From NCBI GenBank assembly GCA_964439745.1, contig CAYTQK010000155.1, positions 1-7,935 on the forward strand: DNA of 7,935 nt. Reading direction: 5' to 3'. The notes under the pieces are model-generated. The model was not told the origin of the DNA. It ran no database searches and saw only the letters and a list, made by a program, of their open reading frames with translations. Shown here piece by piece: positions 6,701 to 7,935 of this stretch (positions are counted from its first letter, which is position 1; the number at the start of each line of letters is the position of its first letter). Origin of the DNA: CAYTQK01 sp964439745 (GTDB lineage: Bacteria > Desulfobacterota > Desulfobacteria > Desulfobacterales > Desulfosudaceae). The translations under genes were made by a program, and so were the position numbers.

Positions 6701-7935
6701 CTGTCGGTACGGAGCGGGGCCTCCATTTCCCAGCCGGGCATGATGGACACGGCCCTCAATGTCGGCATGAACGAAGAGATTACGCGGGGGCTAGCCGAAA
6801 TATCACAGAATCCCTGGTTCGCCTGGGACAATTACCGTCGTTTTCTGCAGTGTTACGGCATGGCCTTCGGCCTCAACCGGGATGATTTTGACGCCATCAT
6901 GTCGGCGCACAAGGCGCGCTGGAACGTCCCCCTGAAAAAAGAGTTTTCCGGCCAGCAGATGGAGCAGCTGGCCTTGGCGTATAAACAGAAGATTGAAGAC
7001 GCCGGCGTGCGGGTGGTGGATGATCCCTTTGAACAATTGTACGTGACCATTAAAAACGTGTTTGATTCCTGGCACTCCCAGAAGGCCCAGACCTACCGGA
7101 AAATCGTCGGTATCTCCGACGACTGGGGTACGGCCGTAACCGTTCAGGCCATGGTGTACGGCAATATCACCAGCAGCCGCTCCGGCAGCGGCGTCTTTTT
7201 TACCCACAGCCCCCGCCTGTCCGGGGAGGCCGTGCAGCTCTGGGGGGATTTTACCATCGGCAACCAGGGGGAGGACGTGGTGGCCGGGCTGGTGACCACC
7301 CTGCCCATTTCCCTGGCTCAGAAGAACGCCGAGCAGCGGAAAACCGATATTACCCTGGAAACCCATTTTCCGGAGATCTATACCGCCCTAAAACGGCTGG
7401 TGGAACGGCTGATCTACGAGGAGGGCTGGAATCCCCAGGAAATCGAGTTTACCTTTGAAGGGCCCCGGCCAGAGGATATTTATCTTCTGCAGGCCCGGGA
7501 CATGACCATCCGGGAGCGGAAAAGCATTGCCATTTTCGATCCCGAGGATGTCCTGGAGAGGGACAAGTTTCTCGGCCAGGGGGTGGGGGTCAGCGGCGGT
7601 GCCATGAGCGGCCGCATCGTCTTTTCCTTAGAAGAGATCGACCAGTGGTCGCGGGTGGAGCCCGATACCCACCTCATCCTGGTCCGGCGTGATACCGTCC
7701 CGGATGATATCCGTGAAATATCCGGGGCCGACGGTCTGCTGACGGCCCGCGGCGGTCTTTCCTCCCATGCCGCCGTGCTGGCCCATAGCCTGGGAAAAAC
7801 CTGCGTGGTGGGCTGCGGCAATCTCATCTGCCAGGAGGAGGAAAAGTTCTGCCGGTTTAACAAGGTGAAGCTGGAGTCCGGTGATTATATCAGCATCGAC
7901 GGTTCCGAGGGAACCGTGTACCAGGGGGCATTAAG
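3740..7935 (+). CDS. Giant PPDK-like dikinase with a ~900-residue helical N-terminal region (C-terminus cut)
   Basis: At least 1398 residues, still open at the window edge. Residues 1 to about 905 are helix-rich with no signal peptide, membrane segment or recognised domain; the segment VDIPSMYGSYRE (689-700) followed by FDALGLSFRLE (703-713) looks like a conserved core. From about 910 the protein follows pyruvate phosphate dikinase. LGNKGFNL contains Lys919 (PPDK Lys22), SVRSGA contains Arg991 (PPDK Arg92), PGMMDT is at 999-1004, then DDWGTAV, GNQGEDVVAG, EIEF (Glu1234, Glu1236) and LLQAR (Gln1251, Arg1253). The phosphohistidine domain has GGLSSHAAV with His1343, and ends with YISIDGSEGTVY. 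This supports ATP-dependent phosphorylation of His1343. The PEP/pyruvate barrel, if present, lies beyond the window, so the final acceptor is unknown. An in-frame GTG at 3728 is an alternative start; neither start has a clear ribosome binding site. The separate upstream promoter suggests an independent unit. Confidence 0.88.
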   Translation, partial: MTVKSKALEVNLASYHVDVDIEERYLVLREVMSKYYGLQERVETFLKELSHPYKNWQFIVQEARTFSLDYFHQLQNHEKGARAAELYVNIFAGAVKSAKLPEIKNNAADNLLLFLSRLSRAEAASFLPVVLQAFAAVHRLEGDNFFAFVKSYYQVHTVARNLLGSAVLERDGFGPVNALLIKYYQHVYRYWRHEKDCLSWFHKEIEGINDLEPDILERIQAIVKDISHKQINLFAGQLTRIANREDPDQADTCRMLLDLPGYDFFVSAYRRLPGELLRAGGTEYKGNRWKLLALFLILNTPGLSVLHEESLRDINSTLSSLISGEEPARSRELIKRTFQILKEKTNRFPHTALNCVLNIGKNVYSTDNTDLINYFIDAVIFLGFHPPQVEGVDNDWKIKANQAHLQNIRTWLELIELNPQKSTRLLSALIIHLSVSGVLIRDTDLFPRDITTLLNSQISPVYNLVKQLTRLMPVFFNDIGAEGVLRDISTEIDELSHRKDALVHFLRKQGHVEGSNRLIAFMEAAINFWLTREKPVIKPYLPPEMYDQIDENGPYVTGLHTVFQYFAAHGINLPRGLLAADSDRIDELCRQVPDVDDRDRRRAALAVAYYKLLDQKYNIGFTEIDHYIAQLDTSWFPDITILKQALAEEEPRKQAARLLDYLKSLKKLILSDKEFEVQQNIYEKRHITVDIPSMYGSYRETKFDALGLSFRLEALVNVLFEEIIDNIDLSLITKTTFFEIYGRLKLLVRALALDGFSTKEIALQLDLLSHALKTHSFSFTQFIDIFKKIATAVKNIINDHFHNPHGKNIARIIPSLPTESFLDKYLPETGPDGRAVPLDREKMVHRVSEIFFREKIALSLGLAQLDLFLSRILNVLFHQLSRLPKERLERLLNYDPARIIARIDEKESRKYGIIYLGNKGFNLISLKGCGCPIPPGFIITTEVFKCREIIDNYQPADDIFRQSLREHLCRLEEESGKLFGKPENPLLLSVRSGASISQPGMMDTALNVGMNEEITRGLAEISQNPWFAWDNYRRFLQCYGMAFGLNRDDFDAIMSAHKARWNVPLKKEFSGQQMEQLALAYKQKIEDAGVRVVDDPFEQLYVTIKNVFDSWHSQKAQTYRKIVGISDDWGTAVTVQAMVYGNITSSRSGSGVFFTHSPRLSGEAVQLWGDFTIGNQGEDVVAGLVTTLPISLAQKNAEQRKTDITLETHFPEIYTALKRLVERLIYEEGWNPQEIEFTFEGPRPEDIYLLQARDMTIRERKSIAIFDPEDVLERDKFLGQGVGVSGGAMSGRIVFSLEEIDQWSRVEPDTHLILVRRDTVPDDIREISGADGLLTARGGLSSHAAVLAHSLGKTCVVGCGNLICQEEEKFCRFNKVKLESGDYISIDGSEGTVYQGAL

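Noticed and set aside
6803..7366. 187-codon minus-strand frame within the dikinase
   Set aside because: Opposite the highly conserved PPDK ATP-grasp region; a shadow frame in GC-rich DNA.

Overview
The window carries one leftward gene cut by the left edge (argJ), a divergent intergenic region, and a rightward block: a cobalamin-domain radical SAM gene, a 58-codon gene, and a very large gene that runs off the right edge. The DNA is moderately GC-rich, tightly packed and coding on both strands, with no transposase, integrase, tRNA, rRNA or CRISPR. Gene content and protein style (a B12-type radical SAM enzyme beside a giant PPDK-like dikinase) suggest an anaerobic bacterium of the Desulfobacterota (delta-proteobacterial) kind. 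That is an inference from style, not a database result.

Layout. 1-1234 (-): ArgJ, the ornithine/glutamate N-acetyltransferase of arginine biosynthesis, with its self-cleavage and active-site motifs intact and an unusual C-terminal tail that is still open at the edge. 1235-1421: divergent promoter region with back-to-back promoter candidates, a 10-bp palindrome and three copies of a TGATATT element, one over the -10 of one promoter and one over the -35 of the other. 1422-3221 (+): 599-residue radical SAM protein with an N-terminal Rossmann/cobalamin-like domain and a CX3CX2C cluster motif. 3242-3418 (+): 58-residue basic protein of unknown function, probably co-transcribed with it. A compact intrinsic terminator overlaps its stop codon and ends this two-gene unit. 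3419-3739: about 320 bases without a convincing gene, holding a consensus TATAAT and a 9-bp-stem inverted repeat in the presumed leader of the next gene. 3740-7935 (+): at least 1398 residues. About 900 residues of alpha-helical, unassigned sequence are followed by the ATP-grasp and phosphohistidine domains of pyruvate phosphate dikinase (PPDK); the window ends just where the PEP/pyruvate barrel would begin in PPDK.

Nothing ties the three parts into one pathway. ArgJ is housekeeping. The radical SAM gene and its small partner look like a discrete cassette. The giant dikinase appears to have its own promoter. The most interesting items are the dikinase with its large uncharacterised N-terminal half and the radical SAM/58-residue pair.
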